A stretch of DNA of 64,000 bases from Microbacteriaceae bacterium (GCA_031177985.1 JAPSJW010000003.1:186001-250000); one strand, 5' to 3'. Counted from the first letter of the stretch, positions 20,001 to 29,080 are shown. The notes: generated from the letters alone by a model not told the origin. Numbers and translations: made by a program.

Positions 20001-20083
20001 CGGGTGAATCGGCGCACCCGCTGCATGGCGAGCGTCTCGGCGTCGAGCCTGACTCGGCCGTTCGGGTTCGACTCCTCCGTCAT
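17045..20083 (-). CDS. Alpha-mannosidase, glycoside hydrolase family 38
   Basis: 1012 residues, the usual size for bacterial GH38 enzymes. Hydrolyses terminal alpha-mannosides using a zinc-dependent retaining mechanism. An N-terminal beta-sandwich precedes the catalytic barrel: [11 protein letters not shown] near residue 270 (zinc His and Asp), [11 protein letters not shown] near 340, and [15 protein letters not shown] near 381, where the Asp is the nucleophile. A long C-terminal beta-sandwich follows. There is no signal peptide, so it works in the cytoplasm on imported oligosaccharides. It is the last gene of the ABC-importer operon; its ATG overlaps the ThuA stop by four bases (ATGA). Confidence 0.95.
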   Translation of the reverse strand: MTEESNPNGRVRLDAETLAMQRVRRFTRFRITPALYRETRPVEISAWQVGGEPVPFDTAVAQEFEPIALGTPWGRPWDTVWFDVRGEVPASWPAEAVELVVDLGFVDEQPGFQAEATAYRPDGTIVKAIEPRNAWVPIAEPGPFRLLLEAAANPTIQVPYEYEPTPLGDKATAGDQPHYRLVRLEVALRDLTVWELLQDVVALEGLVATLPADTARRADIVYALERMVDVMDPDDIPGSAQRGRDALAPALAMTAPGSALHVTAVGHAHIDSAWLWPTRETVRKVARTFANVVDLLERDPEFVFAASSAQQYLWLKQSQPELFERVRAAVATGRFRPVGGMWVESDTNMPSGEALVRQFLQGKKFFLEEFGIETDEVWLPDSFGYSAALPQIARAAGARYFVTQKPSWNETNRIPYSTFHWEGIDGSRLFAHLPPAETYNSDLGGLDLARTERVFSGKGSAREVLGLFGWGDGGGGPTREMLAQAARKRDLEGSPRVSLGDPHSFFEAAEAELTSPPVWLGEMYLELHRGTLVSQQKTKRGNRHSEARLRQAELWAATAAILRGTPYPAAELQDAWRTVLLLQFHDILPGTSIAWVHQDAEASYARVAAVLEGIIDSSLAALAGDGDTVLSANAGPYAQAGVPAMAIAPAVETAAATPSADGGAFVLEDPTLRVVVDGRGAFTSIRDLVHDREVLPEGMAGGVLHLLRDTPREWDAWDINEEDQRSGRELLDPVSVGIDGDAIAVRHEFGASAIDVRVRLVEGRIDLSFDIDWHESQKLLKLVFPIDVRADRAASEIQFGHLHRAIHRNTSWDAARFETVAHRWVQVGEPGWGVAIANDVVYGHDLRTLRAPSGSPMVMARLSLLRAPRYPDPEADQGSHSFTVSLRPGGIPEAIVDGYRQSLVPRAITGSPVEALLEVSNPAIVVDAVKLAEDGSGDLVARLYEAHGNRSSGAVTTSIEWDAVEATDLLERPSESTAISAVSDRRVDLRLRPFELLTLRFRAPSRSTRHDA

Positions 20084-20928
20084 CCCGCGGTCTCCCGCGG
20101 CGCGATGGGCTCGCGGGTGTAGTAGTCGACGAGTCCGTCAGGTGAGCCCAGCACCGGCCGGTCGAACTCGCCGCGGAGGTACATGGGTGTGACGAGGTAC
20201 GACTCCCGCGCGCGATCCGAGTGGGCCCACCTGACACCGTTCGCGATGACGCGCTGCACATCGGGGTGGTGGTAGACGGGGAAGATCTCATCACCGGGGC
20301 TGAAGTAGAAGAGCTTGCCGTAGCCGCGCCGGTAGGTGATGCCGCTGCGGAACACCTCGCCGCCGGAGAAGCTGCTGATGAAGATCAGCTCGTCGGGCTC
20401 GGGGATGTCGAAGAACTCGCCGTACATCTCCTGGCCGGGAATGATGAGCGGCTGCGGCACACCCTCGGCGATGGGGTGGCGGGGCGCGACGGTCCAGATC
20501 AGCTCACCGTCGTTGTCATTGCGCCAGCGCAGACTGCACGTGGTGCCCATGAGGCGGCGGAAGATCTTCGAGTGGTGCCCGGAGTGCAGCACGATGATGC
20601 CCATGCCCTCGAGCACGTGCTTCTGGATGCGGTCGACGACCTCGTCCGAGACCTCCTCGTGGGCGGTGTGGCCCCACCAGAGCAGCACGTCGGTCTGCGC
20701 CAGCAGCTCCTCCGTCATCCCGTGCTCGGGGTCGTCGAGCACACGGGTGGTGACGGTGACCTCGTCCCCGAGGAGGCGAGTGATGCCGCCCGCGATGGTG
20801 CTGTGCATTCCGTCGGGGTAGATGCCGCGGACCACCTCGTTGATCTGCTCGTGGCGGTTCTCACCCCAGACGACGACGCGGATGGCCTTGTTCTCCCGCG
20901 TGGAGACGGTGCTGGCGGTGTCGGTCAT
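20080..20928 (-). CDS. ThuA-like domain protein (trehalose-utilization family)
   Basis: 282 residues, one ThuA-like domain with a class I glutamine-amidotransferase-type fold. Seen: [11 protein letters not shown] at the start, [10 protein letters not shown] near 90 and [14 protein letters not shown] near 115. ThuA proteins occur in sugar operons with Gfo/Idh oxidoreductases and are thought to act in conversion of keto- or oxidised disaccharides; the exact reaction is unsettled. The start at 20928 has AGGAGG seven bases upstream and overlaps the Gfo/Idh stop by ATGA; its own stop overlaps the mannosidase start the same way. Confidence 0.88.
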   Translation of the reverse strand: MTDTASTVSTRENKAIRVVVWGENRHEQINEVVRGIYPDGMHSTIAGGITRLLGDEVTVTTRVLDDPEHGMTEELLAQTDVLLWWGHTAHEEVSDEVVDRIQKHVLEGMGIIVLHSGHHSKIFRRLMGTTCSLRWRNDNDGELIWTVAPRHPIAEGVPQPLIIPGQEMYGEFFDIPEPDELIFISSFSGGEVFRSGITYRRGYGKLFYFSPGDEIFPVYHHPDVQRVIANGVRWAHSDRARESYLVTPMYLRGEFDRPVLGSPDGLVDYYTREPIAPRETAG

Positions 20929-22067
20929 CGTGCGCCTCCTGCGGCGATCGGGGCGGGGCTGCTGCCCCAGGGCTGGGTGCTGATGCCGTCGGCGGCGCTG
21001 GGCCACGACCGCAGGAGCTCGGCGACGTCGTCTCGCTGCTCGTCGGCGATGGCCTGCGCCAGGGAGTCCTCGAGGAGATCCCGCAGGTCCACGCGCTCTC
21101 CGCCGCGGGCGCTGCTGAGCACGGCTCCCTCGACCATCGCGAGGGTGAGCACGTTGAGGCGCACCTCGTTCTGCGGGGTGATCCCGGTCGCCAGCGCGGA
21201 GACGAACTCCTCGAGCGACCCCTCGATGCTCTCGCGGCGGTCGGGCACCTCGAAGCCGACGCCCTCGGCATCCGCGATTACGAGTTCGTCGCCGTTCCAG
21301 CTCGCCGCACCGCGCTCGGCGTACACGTGCCAGTCCGCGTTCCAGGAGGACTGCAGCCCGGGGGTGCAGCGGCTGCCCGAGTAGACGAATCGCGCGCCCG
21401 ACGCGAGCTCGAACGTCGCCGTGGCCGCAGCGTCACCCGCGAACCAGCTCCAGGGCGGGTTCCAGGAGTTGCAGCGCACGCTGACCGGCTCGTCGGCGGA
21501 GAGGTACCGCAGCATGTCGAAGTGGTGCACCGACATGTCGACGAGCAGCGGATGCGCCATCTGCTCCCGGAAGCCCGGCTCGTGATCCTCGTGGAAGAAC
21601 GTTGCGTGTACGGCGCCGAGCGGGCCGAGCTGCTCGACGGCCTGCTTGAAGGCCGCCAGGTGGTTGAAGTAGCGGCGCGACTGGCTCACCATGAGCAGCT
21701 CGCCGGTGAGGTCGGCGAGCGCTACCTGGCGGAGCGCCTCGGACACCGTCGGCGCGAGCGGCTTCTCGCAGAGCACCGGCAGCCCGGCGCGCAGGGCCTG
21801 CTCGTTGACCACCCGGTGGGCCTGCGGCACGGTGACGTTGATCGCCGCGCGGGCACCGGAGCGCTCCGCCACCTCCACGAGGGAGTCGCCGACGACGGCG
21901 TCGAGCCCCGCCGAGGCGACGGTCGCCTGGGCGAGCTCGAGGTTCAGGTCGACGACGCCTACCGGCTCCGCGTGCGGCGAGTCGGCGAGCATCCTCAACC
22001 ACGCGCCGCCCATGGCACCGGCGCCGATGACGACGACGGGGAGTCGTGTCGCTTCGGAGGCGCTCAT
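20925..22067 (-). CDS. Gfo/Idh/MocA-family NAD(P)-dependent oxidoreductase
   Basis: 380 residues. The N-terminal Rossmann domain has [15 protein letters not shown] at 11-25; the family motif EKPLAPT is near residue 98; then an alpha/beta C-terminal domain with HFDMLRYL carrying the catalytic-region His. Members oxidise sugar or inositol hydroxyls. In this operon it could act on an imported glycoside or, because the neighbouring iol operon has no iolG, as the inositol dehydrogenase; sequence alone does not decide. The ATG at 22067 overlaps the upstream permease stop (ATGA) and was preferred over a longer frame without homology. Confidence 0.9.
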   Translation of the reverse strand: MSASEATRLPVVVIGAGAMGGAWLRMLADSPHAEPVGVVDLNLELAQATVASAGLDAVVGDSLVEVAERSGARAAINVTVPQAHRVVNEQALRAGLPVLCEKPLAPTVSEALRQVALADLTGELLMVSQSRRYFNHLAAFKQAVEQLGPLGAVHATFFHEDHEPGFREQMAHPLLVDMSVHHFDMLRYLSADEPVSVRCNSWNPPWSWFAGDAAATATFELASGARFVYSGSRCTPGLQSSWNADWHVYAERGAASWNGDELVIADAEGVGFEVPDRRESIEGSLEEFVSALATGITPQNEVRLNVLTLAMVEGAVLSSARGGERVDLRDLLEDSLAQAIADEQRDDVAELLRSWPSAADGISTQPWGSSPAPIAAGGAR

Positions 22068-22942
22068 CCCTTCAACGCCCCGCCCAGGCTCGACTTCAGC
22101 AGGTGCTTGCGGACGAAGAGATAGAGGATGGCGGGAGGCAGGACGTACACGATGCCGCTCGCCGCGAGCAGACCCCAGTCGACGATGTTCCGCTCGGTGA
22201 ACGCGCGGAAGAGCCCGATCGCCAGCGGATAGAGGTCCTGGTTCTGCAGCAGCACCAACGGAGTCAGGAAGTCCCCCCAAGAGCCCATGAACTGCAGCAT
22301 CGCCGCGGCGCCGAGGCCAGGACCGATGACCGGCAGGACGATCCGGCGGATGGCGCCCAGACGGGTGCTTCCGTCGGTCCAGGCCGCCTCCTCGAGCTCG
22401 ACAGGCACGGCGTCGACGGTGCCCTTCATCAGCCACAGCGTGACAGGCAGGCCGCTCACTGCCTGCACGAGGATGAGCCCATGCAGGGTGTTCGCGAGTT
22501 GCAGGTTGACCATGATCAGGTACAGCGCGACGATCGTCGCGGGGGCCGGGACGACACGGATCAGCAGGATGGCGAACATGAAGAACCGACGCCCTCGGAA
22601 GGCGAACCGCGAGAGCGCGTAGCCGCCGGCGATGCCGAGCGCCAGGTTCAGCGCCGTTGAGCTGATCGCGATGACCAGGCTGTTGACGAGCAGCAGCGGA
22701 GTGCCGGGGTCGCTGAAGAACCGGGTGAAGTTGACGAACGAGAATTCCGGGAACTTCACGATGGCGCCCGCATCCGCATCCACCGCGCTGAGCACGACCC
22801 AGGCGAAGGGCACGAGGCAGAAGAGCACCAGGAGCACCAGCAGCACGTAGCCGATGGCGCGCTGCACGACGTCGACGGGGCGCAGGGGCCGCTTGCGAGT
22901 GGCCACGACGGGCGCCGCGGAGGGGTTGGAGATCGCGGTCAT
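22064..22942 (-). CDS. Sugar ABC transporter permease (CUT1, MalG-like)
   Basis: 292 residues, six membrane helices. The inner-membrane EAA loop that docks the ATPase is visible (ELEEAAWTDGSTRLGAIRRIVLPVIGPG). With the MalF-like permease upstream it forms the pore for an oligosaccharide importer. The ATG at 22942 lies two bases after the TAA of the first permease. The stop overlaps the Gfo/Idh start. No ATPase gene lies in the operon, so a shared MsiK/MalK-type ATPase elsewhere in the genome is expected. Confidence 0.93.
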   Translation of the reverse strand: MTAISNPSAAPVVATRKRPLRPVDVVQRAIGYVLLVLLVLFCLVPFAWVVLSAVDADAGAIVKFPEFSFVNFTRFFSDPGTPLLLVNSLVIAISSTALNLALGIAGGYALSRFAFRGRRFFMFAILLIRVVPAPATIVALYLIMVNLQLANTLHGLILVQAVSGLPVTLWLMKGTVDAVPVELEEAAWTDGSTRLGAIRRIVLPVIGPGLGAAAMLQFMGSWGDFLTPLVLLQNQDLYPLAIGLFRAFTERNIVDWGLLAASGIVYVLPPAILYLFVRKHLLKSSLGGALKG

Positions 22943-22944
22943 GG

Positions 22945-23889
22945 TTACACCTGCACCTTCGCGAGGCGCACGTACACGACGCCGAGGACGAGGACGATGA
23001 CCAGCAGGATGATCGACGCTGCGCTGCCGATGCCGATCTGGGAGAACTGGAGCGCGCGCTCGTAGATGTAGATCGCCGCGATGGTGGTCTGGCCCCCGGG
23101 GCCGCCCCGGGTGAGGAAGTAGACGAGTCCGAACACGCCGACCGTGCTGATCGTCGTCAACAGCAGATAGAGGAACACCGGGCCGCGGATCAGCGGGAGC
23201 GTGACGTAGCGGAACACCTGCACAGCGCTCGCGCCGTCGACGCGGGATGCCTCGATCAGCTCGGCGGGCACGTCCTCGAGCGCGGCCTGGAACATGATCA
23301 TCGCGAACGCGAGGCCACGCCAGATGTTGACGAGGATGATCGCGAGCATGGGGAAGTCCTGCAGCCATGCGGTCGAGTCGGCGCCGAAAAGGCCGGTCAG
23401 GCGGTTGAGCGTGCCCTCGGGGCTCGTCGCCAGCACGCTGGCCCAGGTCAGGGAGGCGACCACCTCGGGCACCACCATCGGCATGAGCAGCGCCGCGCCG
23501 AAGAAGCCCTTGCCGCGCACCCACGTGCGGCTGAGCAGGACGGCGGCCACCATGCCGAGCACGGTCTGGCCGATGATCGCCGACCAGAACAGGAAGGTGC
23601 CGGTCTGCCCGAGCGACGCGAGGAAGTCGGCGCTCGCGAGCAGGTAGGTGTAGTTGTCCAGCCCGATGAACTGGGGGTTCCTGGCGGCGAACCCGGTCAG
23701 CTGGGTGTTCGTCAGGCTCAGCCACACGCCGTACACGGCGGGCAGGACGATGAAGACGGTGATGAGCACCGCCGACGGTCCGAGCAGGAGCGCGACGATC
23801 GGCCAGGTCCTGCGGGAGCGCCGGCGCCCCGGCGCAGGCGGCCGGATGGCCGTCTGCACCGAGGCGGGTGCGTCGACGAGAGACGTCAC
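22945..23889 (-). CDS. Sugar ABC transporter permease (CUT1, MalF-like)
   Basis: 314 residues, six membrane helices after a basic N-terminus ([10 protein letters not shown]). The EAA-type loop is VPAELIEASRVDGASAVQVFRYVTLPLIRGP near residue 205. Partner of the MalG-like permease directly downstream. The ATG at 23889 overlaps the binding-protein stop (ATGA), so translation is coupled along the operon. Confidence 0.93.
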   Translation of the reverse strand: MTSLVDAPASVQTAIRPPAPGRRRSRRTWPIVALLLGPSAVLITVFIVLPAVYGVWLSLTNTQLTGFAARNPQFIGLDNYTYLLASADFLASLGQTGTFLFWSAIIGQTVLGMVAAVLLSRTWVRGKGFFGAALLMPMVVPEVVASLTWASVLATSPEGTLNRLTGLFGADSTAWLQDFPMLAIILVNIWRGLAFAMIMFQAALEDVPAELIEASRVDGASAVQVFRYVTLPLIRGPVFLYLLLTTISTVGVFGLVYFLTRGGPGGQTTIAAIYIYERALQFSQIGIGSAASIILLVIVLVLGVVYVRLAKVQV

Positions 23890-25241
23890 TCCTTCACCAA
23901 GGATGGGCCGAGCAGCTCGGTGGCGTCCTGGACGAAGGCGTCGTAGGCCTGCTGTCCATCGGCCTCCCCGCTCAGGATGAGCTCGGTCGCGGTCGCCACG
24001 GCCTGCCCGATCTGGTCGGTGCCGTCGCCGGTGACCACGAGGATGCTCTCGGCCAGGTCCTCGCCGGCCTCCAGCAGGCGGGGCTCGTTCGAGTACGGGG
24101 CCACGTCATCGAGGTCGTCGCGAGCGGAGGCGGCCCCGGACGCGGCCAGCTGCTCCGCGAGCGCCTCGCCGCTCGTCAGGAACTTGATGAACTCCATCGC
24201 GGCGTCCTTGTTCTCGGAGGACTCGGGGATCGCGTATCCGCCGCCGGTGTTGATCCAGCCATAGGTCCTGTCGCCGTCACGAAGAGCCGGGTACTGCCAG
24301 GTGATGACCTTCTCGTCGAGTCCCTCGATGGGCGTCGCACCCTCGGGGCCCCAGTCGAAGCGCCAACCCCAGGTGCCCTGCGCCGCGACCTGGATGTCGC
24401 CTGCCGGGAACTTCACGTACTTCGTCGGCTCCCACGGGTTCGGGTTCTGAAGGTCCTCCACGGGCAGAAGGCCGTTGCTGACGAGCTCGTGGTAGAGCTC
24501 GAACACGGGCAGCCACCCCTCGCTCTCGAGGTCCCAGGTGCCGCTCTCGCGGTCGTAGTAGTCGGTGTCGGTGCCGCCGAGCAGGGGCTGGAAGCCCTCG
24601 AACCAGGTACCGCCGCCCCATGCCGTGCCGGCCGGGATCACGATCGGGGTGTCACCCGTCTGCTCCTTGACCTCGATGAGCCGGTCGATCAGCTCGTCCC
24701 AGGTCTCGGGCTGGGAGGTGTCGACGCCGACCTCCTCGAGCACGTCCTTGCGGACGAAGAAGTTCTGCACCGACGCGCCCCCGGCAAGGGTGTAGACGCT
24801 GCCGTCCTGGCGGGTGAGGGCCTCCTGGATCTCCGGGTACCAGTGATCCCAGCCGTCCCAGTCGTCGAGGTAGTCGTCGAGGGGGTGGAGGTAGCCGGCC
24901 GCGGCCCAGCCGACGGCCATGCTCTCGCCGATGTCCAGCACGTCCGGCGCCTGCCCGGCGACGAGCTGCTGCGTCATCTTGGTCTTGAACTGCTCGTCGG
25001 TGAGGATGTCCTCGATCAGCTCGACCTTGATCTCCTTGCCCTGCTCCTCCATCGCGGCCTCGAAGTCCGGGATGACGGCGCCGATCGCGTCGATGTTGGT
25101 CTGCTTGGTCTCGACGATCGTGATCGTGACGGGACCATCGGTTCCATCGCCGCCGCCTCCATCTGCGGGCGAGCATGCGGTGAGCCCCGCCGCGACGACC
25201 ATGGTGGCCGTGAACGCAGCTACGACATGTGTGCGCTTCAT
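23886..25241 (-). CDS. Sugar ABC transporter substrate-binding lipoprotein
   Basis: 451 residues. The lipoprotein signal ends in the lipobox LTAC with Cys23 as the lipidated residue, followed by an Asp/Gly-rich linker. The mature part has the two-lobe family-1 (MalE-like) fold, with motifs such as QAPDVLDIGESMAVGWAAAG and EFIKFLTSGEALAEQLAASG. It delivers a carbohydrate to the two permeases; the mannosidase downstream suggests an alpha-mannoside. The start at 25241 has AGGAGAGG nine bases upstream; an open frame to 25403 is rejected because the signal peptide begins here. First gene of the operon; the promoter at 25312-25340 overlaps an operator. Confidence 0.93.
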   Translation of the reverse strand: MKRTHVVAAFTATMVVAAGLTACSPADGGGGDGTDGPVTITIVETKQTNIDAIGAVIPDFEAAMEEQGKEIKVELIEDILTDEQFKTKMTQQLVAGQAPDVLDIGESMAVGWAAAGYLHPLDDYLDDWDGWDHWYPEIQEALTRQDGSVYTLAGGASVQNFFVRKDVLEEVGVDTSQPETWDELIDRLIEVKEQTGDTPIVIPAGTAWGGGTWFEGFQPLLGGTDTDYYDRESGTWDLESEGWLPVFELYHELVSNGLLPVEDLQNPNPWEPTKYVKFPAGDIQVAAQGTWGWRFDWGPEGATPIEGLDEKVITWQYPALRDGDRTYGWINTGGGYAIPESSENKDAAMEFIKFLTSGEALAEQLAASGAASARDDLDDVAPYSNEPRLLEAGEDLAESILVVTGDGTDQIGQAVATATELILSGEADGQQAYDAFVQDATELLGPSLVKE

Positions 25242-25282
25242 TGCGATGCCTCTCCTGGGTGGGCCCCGTCGGCTGCTCTGCC

Positions 25283-25302
25283 GAAACCGTCGGGCCGGTT
25301 CC
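25283..25302. promoter_or_regulatory. Possible second operator in the importer leader
   Basis: Inverted repeat GAAACCG - 6 bases - CGGTTCC, lying between the predicted promoter and the lipoprotein gene start. It has the AACCG/CGGTT halves seen in many LacI-family operators but a wide centre. The LacI regulator gene nearby is a candidate binder; this is inference. Confidence 0.3.
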
Positions 25303-25310
25303 GTTCTGCA

Positions 25311-25363
25311 TGTTAGGACAATCCTCCGCAGACAGTCAACGAGACACGGCAGTTGTACTAACA
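25311..25363. promoter_or_regulatory. Divergent promoters with paired TGT-N4-ACA operators
   Basis: TGTTAGGACA (25311-25320) and TGTACTAACA (25354-25363) are inverted copies matching over 10 of 11 bases with flanks. On the minus strand a -35 TTGACT near 25334-25339, 18-bp spacer and -10 TAACAT inside the first site would drive the importer operon. On the plus strand TAACAT (25359-25364) inside the second site lies 10 bases before the GntR ATG, giving an almost leaderless transcript. A regulator on these sites would block both promoters. The same motif recurs before iolC. Confidence 0.65.
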
Positions 25364-25374
25364 TAACGCCGACA

Positions 25375-26166
25375 ATGTCAGTCGAATCGGGCGGTGATCG
25401 CATGTCGGATGGGGGGCAGCCCGTCGTGCTCCCGCTCGAGCAGCTGCTTCAGCCTATGACGCGGCAGTCGCCGCTATGGGTGCGATTGGCGGCCGGCCTC
25501 GAGCAGGCGATCAGCTCGGGTGCACTGCCGCCGGGCGCCCGTCTCGAGAACGAGGTGCTGATGAGCGAGCGCCTCGGACTCTCGCGCCCGACGGTGCGGC
25601 GCGCGATCCAGGAGCTCGTGGACAAGGGCCTGCTCGTCCGCAGGCGGGGCGTCGGGACTCAGGTCGTGCACGGGTCGGTCGCCCGGCAGATCGACCTCAC
25701 GAGCCTTCACGACGACCTTCAGCGCACGGGCCGCGTTCCGTCGACCCGGGTGCTCGAGGTGACGCTCGCCCGCGCGACACCCGCGATCACGGAGCAGCTC
25801 GGGCTCGCTGCTGACTCACGCGTGCTGAAGATCCGACGGGTCAGATTCGCCGACGCCGTGCCGATCGCGGTGCTCGAGAACTACCTTCCCGAGACCTTCG
25901 CCGACATCACGGCGGAGACGCTCAACGAGGTCGGGCTGTACCACGAGCTGCGTGCGCGGGGCGTGACGCTGCGGGTTGCTCGGCAGCGGATCGGCGCCCG
26001 CCGCGCCAGCGTGGACGAGGGCCACCTTCTGGACATCGGACGGGGCGCACCGGTGCTCACCATGGACCGCACGGCCTACGACGCCGGCGGCGCCGCCGTC
26101 GAGTACGGGCACCACTGCTACCGCCCCGACCTCTACGGATTCGAGATGACACTGGTGGACCGCTGA
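25375..26166 (+). CDS. GntR-family transcriptional regulator (HutC/UTRA type)
   Basis: 263 residues. A winged-helix domain at about 30-105 (SGALPPGARLENEVLMSERLGLSRPTVRRAIQELVDKGLLVRRRG) is followed by a UTRA ligand-binding domain (about 115-260) ending HHCYRPDLYGFEMTLV. It binds operator DNA and is released or activated by a sugar-type effector. The ATG at 25375 is favoured because a -10-like TAACAT sits 10 bases before it (leaderless); ATG 25402 with GGGCGG upstream is the alternative. It is divergent from the importer operon and probably autoregulated through the paired sites. It may also control iolC, whose upstream region carries the same motif. Confidence 0.9.
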   Translation: MSVESGGDRMSDGGQPVVLPLEQLLQPMTRQSPLWVRLAAGLEQAISSGALPPGARLENEVLMSERLGLSRPTVRRAIQELVDKGLLVRRRGVGTQVVHGSVARQIDLTSLHDDLQRTGRVPSTRVLEVTLARATPAITEQLGLAADSRVLKIRRVRFADAVPIAVLENYLPETFADITAETLNEVGLYHELRARGVTLRVARQRIGARRASVDEGHLLDIGRGAPVLTMDRTAYDAGGAAVEYGHHCYRPDLYGFEMTLVDR

Positions 26167-26174
26167 GACCCGCG

Positions 26175-27179
26175 ATGACCGTGACTCTGCAGGACGTCGC
26201 GGCGCTCGCCGGCGTCTCCATCAAGACCGTGTCGAACGTCGTGCGCGACTACCAGCACGTGCGCCCCTCGACCCGCGCCCGGGTGCAGAACGCCATCGAT
26301 GAGCTCGGCTACGTGCCGCACAGCATGGCCCGTCGCCTCGCCACTGGGACGACGGGCATGATCGCCTTCGCCCTCCCCGCCATCGAGGCTCCGTACTTCG
26401 CCGAGCTCGCCGCGCTGGTGTCCACCGAGGTCGACGGATTCGACTTCCGGCTGCTGATCGAGCAGACGGCAGGTGGGCTCGAGGACGAGCGGGCCGTCCT
26501 GCGCGGCCGTGAGCAGGGCCTCGTCGACGGCCTCATCTTCCAGCCGACTCTCCTCGACGCCGAGGCGATCGAGGAGTTCCGGGGAACGACGCCGCTCGTG
26601 CTGCTCGGGGAGGTGCCCGCGCCGGCATCCGTCGACCACGTGATGATCGACAACATCGCCGCCGCCCGCGCCGCCACCATCCACCTGCTGCAGTCCGGCA
26701 GGACGCGCATCGCCTTCCTCGGGCGCCCGCTGTCGGATCACCACGCCACCGCGAGCCAGCGGTTGAGCGGCTACCGCTCGGCCCTGGAGGATTTCGACGC
26801 TGCCCGCGGCGACGACCTACTGATCCCGATGAGCCGGTTCGGCGCGTTCTCCGCCGAGGCCGCGATGCTCGACGCCCTCGAGAGCGGCCCTTCGTTCGAC
26901 GGTCTCGTCTGCTTCGACGACCTCGCCGCGATCGGAGCCATGAAGGCGCTCGCGCGGGCGGGGCGCGTCGTACCGGACGACGTGGGGGTCGTGGGCTGGG
27001 ACGACATCCTCATGGCGCAGTTCACGAACCCGGGCCTCACGACGATCCGACCCGACAAGGCCACGCTGACCCGCACGGCCTTCCGCCTGCTGCGCGATCG
27101 CATGTCCGGGGAGCGCGGCGAGGGCCGCCACGAGCTCGTCGGCTTCGAGCTGGTGGTGCGCGGCAGTACGGCGAGCTGA
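26175..27179 (+). CDS. LacI-family transcriptional regulator
   Basis: 334 residues. An N-terminal helix-turn-helix with the LacI hinge pattern (TLQDVAALAGVSIKTVSNVVRD ... GYVPHSMARRLATG, with at most 22 residues given in parts) precedes a periplasmic-binding-protein-like sensor domain with typical VVGWDDI and TTIRPDK strings near the end. It responds to a sugar ligand. It starts 8 bp after the GntR stop with only a weak ribosome binding site, suggesting coupled translation. The likely target is the palindrome at 27180-27195 before the GH2 gene. Two regulators side by side suggest two different effectors for the island. Confidence 0.92.
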   Translation: MTVTLQDVAALAGVSIKTVSNVVRDYQHVRPSTRARVQNAIDELGYVPHSMARRLATGTTGMIAFALPAIEAPYFAELAALVSTEVDGFDFRLLIEQTAGGLEDERAVLRGREQGLVDGLIFQPTLLDAEAIEEFRGTTPLVLLGEVPAPASVDHVMIDNIAAARAATIHLLQSGRTRIAFLGRPLSDHHATASQRLSGYRSALEDFDAARGDDLLIPMSRFGAFSAEAAMLDALESGPSFDGLVCFDDLAAIGAMKALARAGRVVPDDVGVVGWDDILMAQFTNPGLTTIRPDKATLTRTAFRLLRDRMSGERGEGRHELVGFELVVRGSTAS

Positions 27180-27195
27180 TTTGCAGCGCTAGAAA
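27180..27195. promoter_or_regulatory. LacI-type operator before the GH2 gene
   Basis: TTTGCAGCGCTAGAAA has a palindromic core AGCGCT with central CG and TTT/AAA ends, the pattern of LacI-family operators. It begins at the base after the lacI-type stop codon and ends 21 bp before the GH2 start. Confidence 0.5.
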
Positions 27196-27216
27196 AAGTA
27201 GTCCACAGTGTTCCGC

Positions 27217-29034
27217 ATGGAATCGAAGACGACGATGTCTGCCTCCGACCCGATCGGCGCGCACCCCCGCCCGCAGTTGCGCCGGTCGACCTGGCACAGT
27301 CTCGACGGCGAGTGGCGCTTCGCCTACGACGACGCGGAGGTCGGAGACGCGGAGGGCTGGTTCCGCACCGGCGACTTCGCCCGGACGATAGTCGTCCCCT
27401 ACCCGCCCGAGTCCCCCGCATCGGGAATCGGGGACACCTCGTATCACCCGGTGGTCTGGTACTCACTCCGGGTCACCGGCGCGGAGGTCGATCGCGGGGA
27501 GGACGGCGGGCGGATCCTGCTGCACTTCGGTGCCGTCGACTACGCCGCGACCGTGTGGGTGAACGGAAGCCGGGTGGCCGCACACGTCGGGGGTCACTCC
27601 CCGTTCTCCGCCGACATCACGGATCACCTCTCCGACGGCGAGAACCTCCTCGTGGTCCGGGCCGTCGACCGCCCCCAGGACGTCGCCCAGCCGCGAGGCA
27701 AGCAGGAGTGGCTGCCGGCACCGCACGAGATCTGGTACCACCGCACGACGGGCATCTGGCAGCCGGTCTGGCTCGAGCGGGTGCCGTCGACCTACATCAC
27801 GGAGCTCACCTGGCGGCCGGACAGGCACACCGACAGCGTCGAGGTCGAGGTGCTTCTGAACCGGCCCCTCGCCAGCGGGGCGACGCTCGACGTCGAGCTC
27901 GCCTACGAAGGCACCCCTCTGGCGCGCGTGTCTGTCGAGGCGATCGGCTCCGGCGCGCCGATCATCGACATCCCGCTCCGGGACCAGCGCAATCACCAGC
28001 ACTACGAGAAACTCCTCTGGACTCCCGAGAACCCCCGGCTGATCGACGCCACCGTCATCGTGACCGACGGCTCGAGCGTCGACGCGGTGCAGTCCTACCT
28101 GGGCCTGCGCACCGTCGGCACCGCCGCGGGACGCTTCCTCCTGAACGATCGTCCGTACTTCGTGCGTGCCGTGCTCGAGCAGGGCTTCTGGCCCGAATCG
28201 CACCTCGCAGCTCCGAGCGCTGACGCCCTGCGGGACGAGGTCGAGCTCATCAAGGCGATGGGCTTCAACACGGCGCGCATCCATCAGAAGGCGGAGGATC
28301 CCCGATTCCTCTACTGGGCGGACCGCCTCGGCCTCATGATCTGGGGTGAGGCCCCCGCTGCCTACGAGTTCACGACGACCGCCATCGACAACCTGACCCG
28401 CGAGTGGGTCGACCTCGTCCGACGCGACCGGTCGCATCCGTCGATCGTCACCTGGGTGCCGTTCAACGAGAGCTGGGGTATCCCGGAGGCGCTCACCGAG
28501 CCGGCTCAGCGGGCCTTCTCACGTGGCCTCTCGGACCTCACCCGCGCTCTCGACCCGACCCGCCCTGTCATCTCGAACGACGGCTGGGAGCACACGCGCT
28601 CCGACATCCTCACCGTTCACGACTACGACAGCGACCCCGAGACCTTCCGGCGGCGCTACGCGGACCACGAGGCCCTCGCGCGGCTGTTCTCCGGTTACGG
28701 CCCCTCCCATCGGATGATGATGGCGGAGGGAACTGCCGAGACGGCGTCGGCTCCCGTGATGGTGAGCGAGTTCGGCGGCGTCAAGTTCGAGAAGGCGCCG
28801 ACGGAGCCGTCGTGGGGCTACTCGACGAGTGACACCGTCGAGGAGCTGGAGAAGCACCTGCGCGGCCTCTTCGGAGCGCTGCTGGACAGCCCTGTGCTCT
28901 CGGGATTCTGCTACACCCAGCTCACCGACACGATGCAGGAGGCCAACGGTCTCGCCTACGAGGACCGCACCCCCAAGCTCCCCCTGGACGTGCTCGAATC
29001 CATCATCGGGGGCAGCTCGCGCTCGCAGCCGTGA
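27217..29034 (+). CDS. Glycoside hydrolase family 2 enzyme
   Basis: 605 residues. Three-part GH2 architecture: sugar-binding jelly roll (about 15-185), Ig-like domain (185-285), TIM barrel (285-600). The acid/base Glu is in the NE pair of TWVPFNESWG near residue 413, and the nucleophile Glu is in VSEFGG near 512. Family activities are beta-galactosidase, beta-mannosidase and beta-glucuronidase; the substrate is not resolved, though mannosidase and inositol genes nearby make a mannoside or uronide plausible. There is no signal peptide, hence cytoplasmic. ATG 27217 is used; GTG 27208 and ATG 27235 are alternatives, none with a strong ribosome binding site. A LacI-type operator precedes it. Confidence 0.9.
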   Translation: MESKTTMSASDPIGAHPRPQLRRSTWHSLDGEWRFAYDDAEVGDAEGWFRTGDFARTIVVPYPPESPASGIGDTSYHPVVWYSLRVTGAEVDRGEDGGRILLHFGAVDYAATVWVNGSRVAAHVGGHSPFSADITDHLSDGENLLVVRAVDRPQDVAQPRGKQEWLPAPHEIWYHRTTGIWQPVWLERVPSTYITELTWRPDRHTDSVEVEVLLNRPLASGATLDVELAYEGTPLARVSVEAIGSGAPIIDIPLRDQRNHQHYEKLLWTPENPRLIDATVIVTDGSSVDAVQSYLGLRTVGTAAGRFLLNDRPYFVRAVLEQGFWPESHLAAPSADALRDEVELIKAMGFNTARIHQKAEDPRFLYWADRLGLMIWGEAPAAYEFTTTAIDNLTREWVDLVRRDRSHPSIVTWVPFNESWGIPEALTEPAQRAFSRGLSDLTRALDPTRPVISNDGWEHTRSDILTVHDYDSDPETFRRRYADHEALARLFSGYGPSHRMMMAEGTAETASAPVMVSEFGGVKFEKAPTEPSWGYSTSDTVEELEKHLRGLFGALLDSPVLSGFCYTQLTDTMQEANGLAYEDRTPKLPLDVLESIIGGSSRSQP

Positions 29035-29044
29035 GGCGGCGGCC

Positions 29045-29076
29045 GCCGGCGGCAGGACCCTCGGGTCGCCGCCGGC
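29045..29076. terminator. Convergent terminator between GH2 and iolD
   Basis: Outer arms GCCGGCGGC/GCCGCCGGC and inner arms GACCC/GGGTC around a TC loop form a long GC stem between the two convergent stops. Confidence 0.8.
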
Positions 29077-29080
29077 GCCG

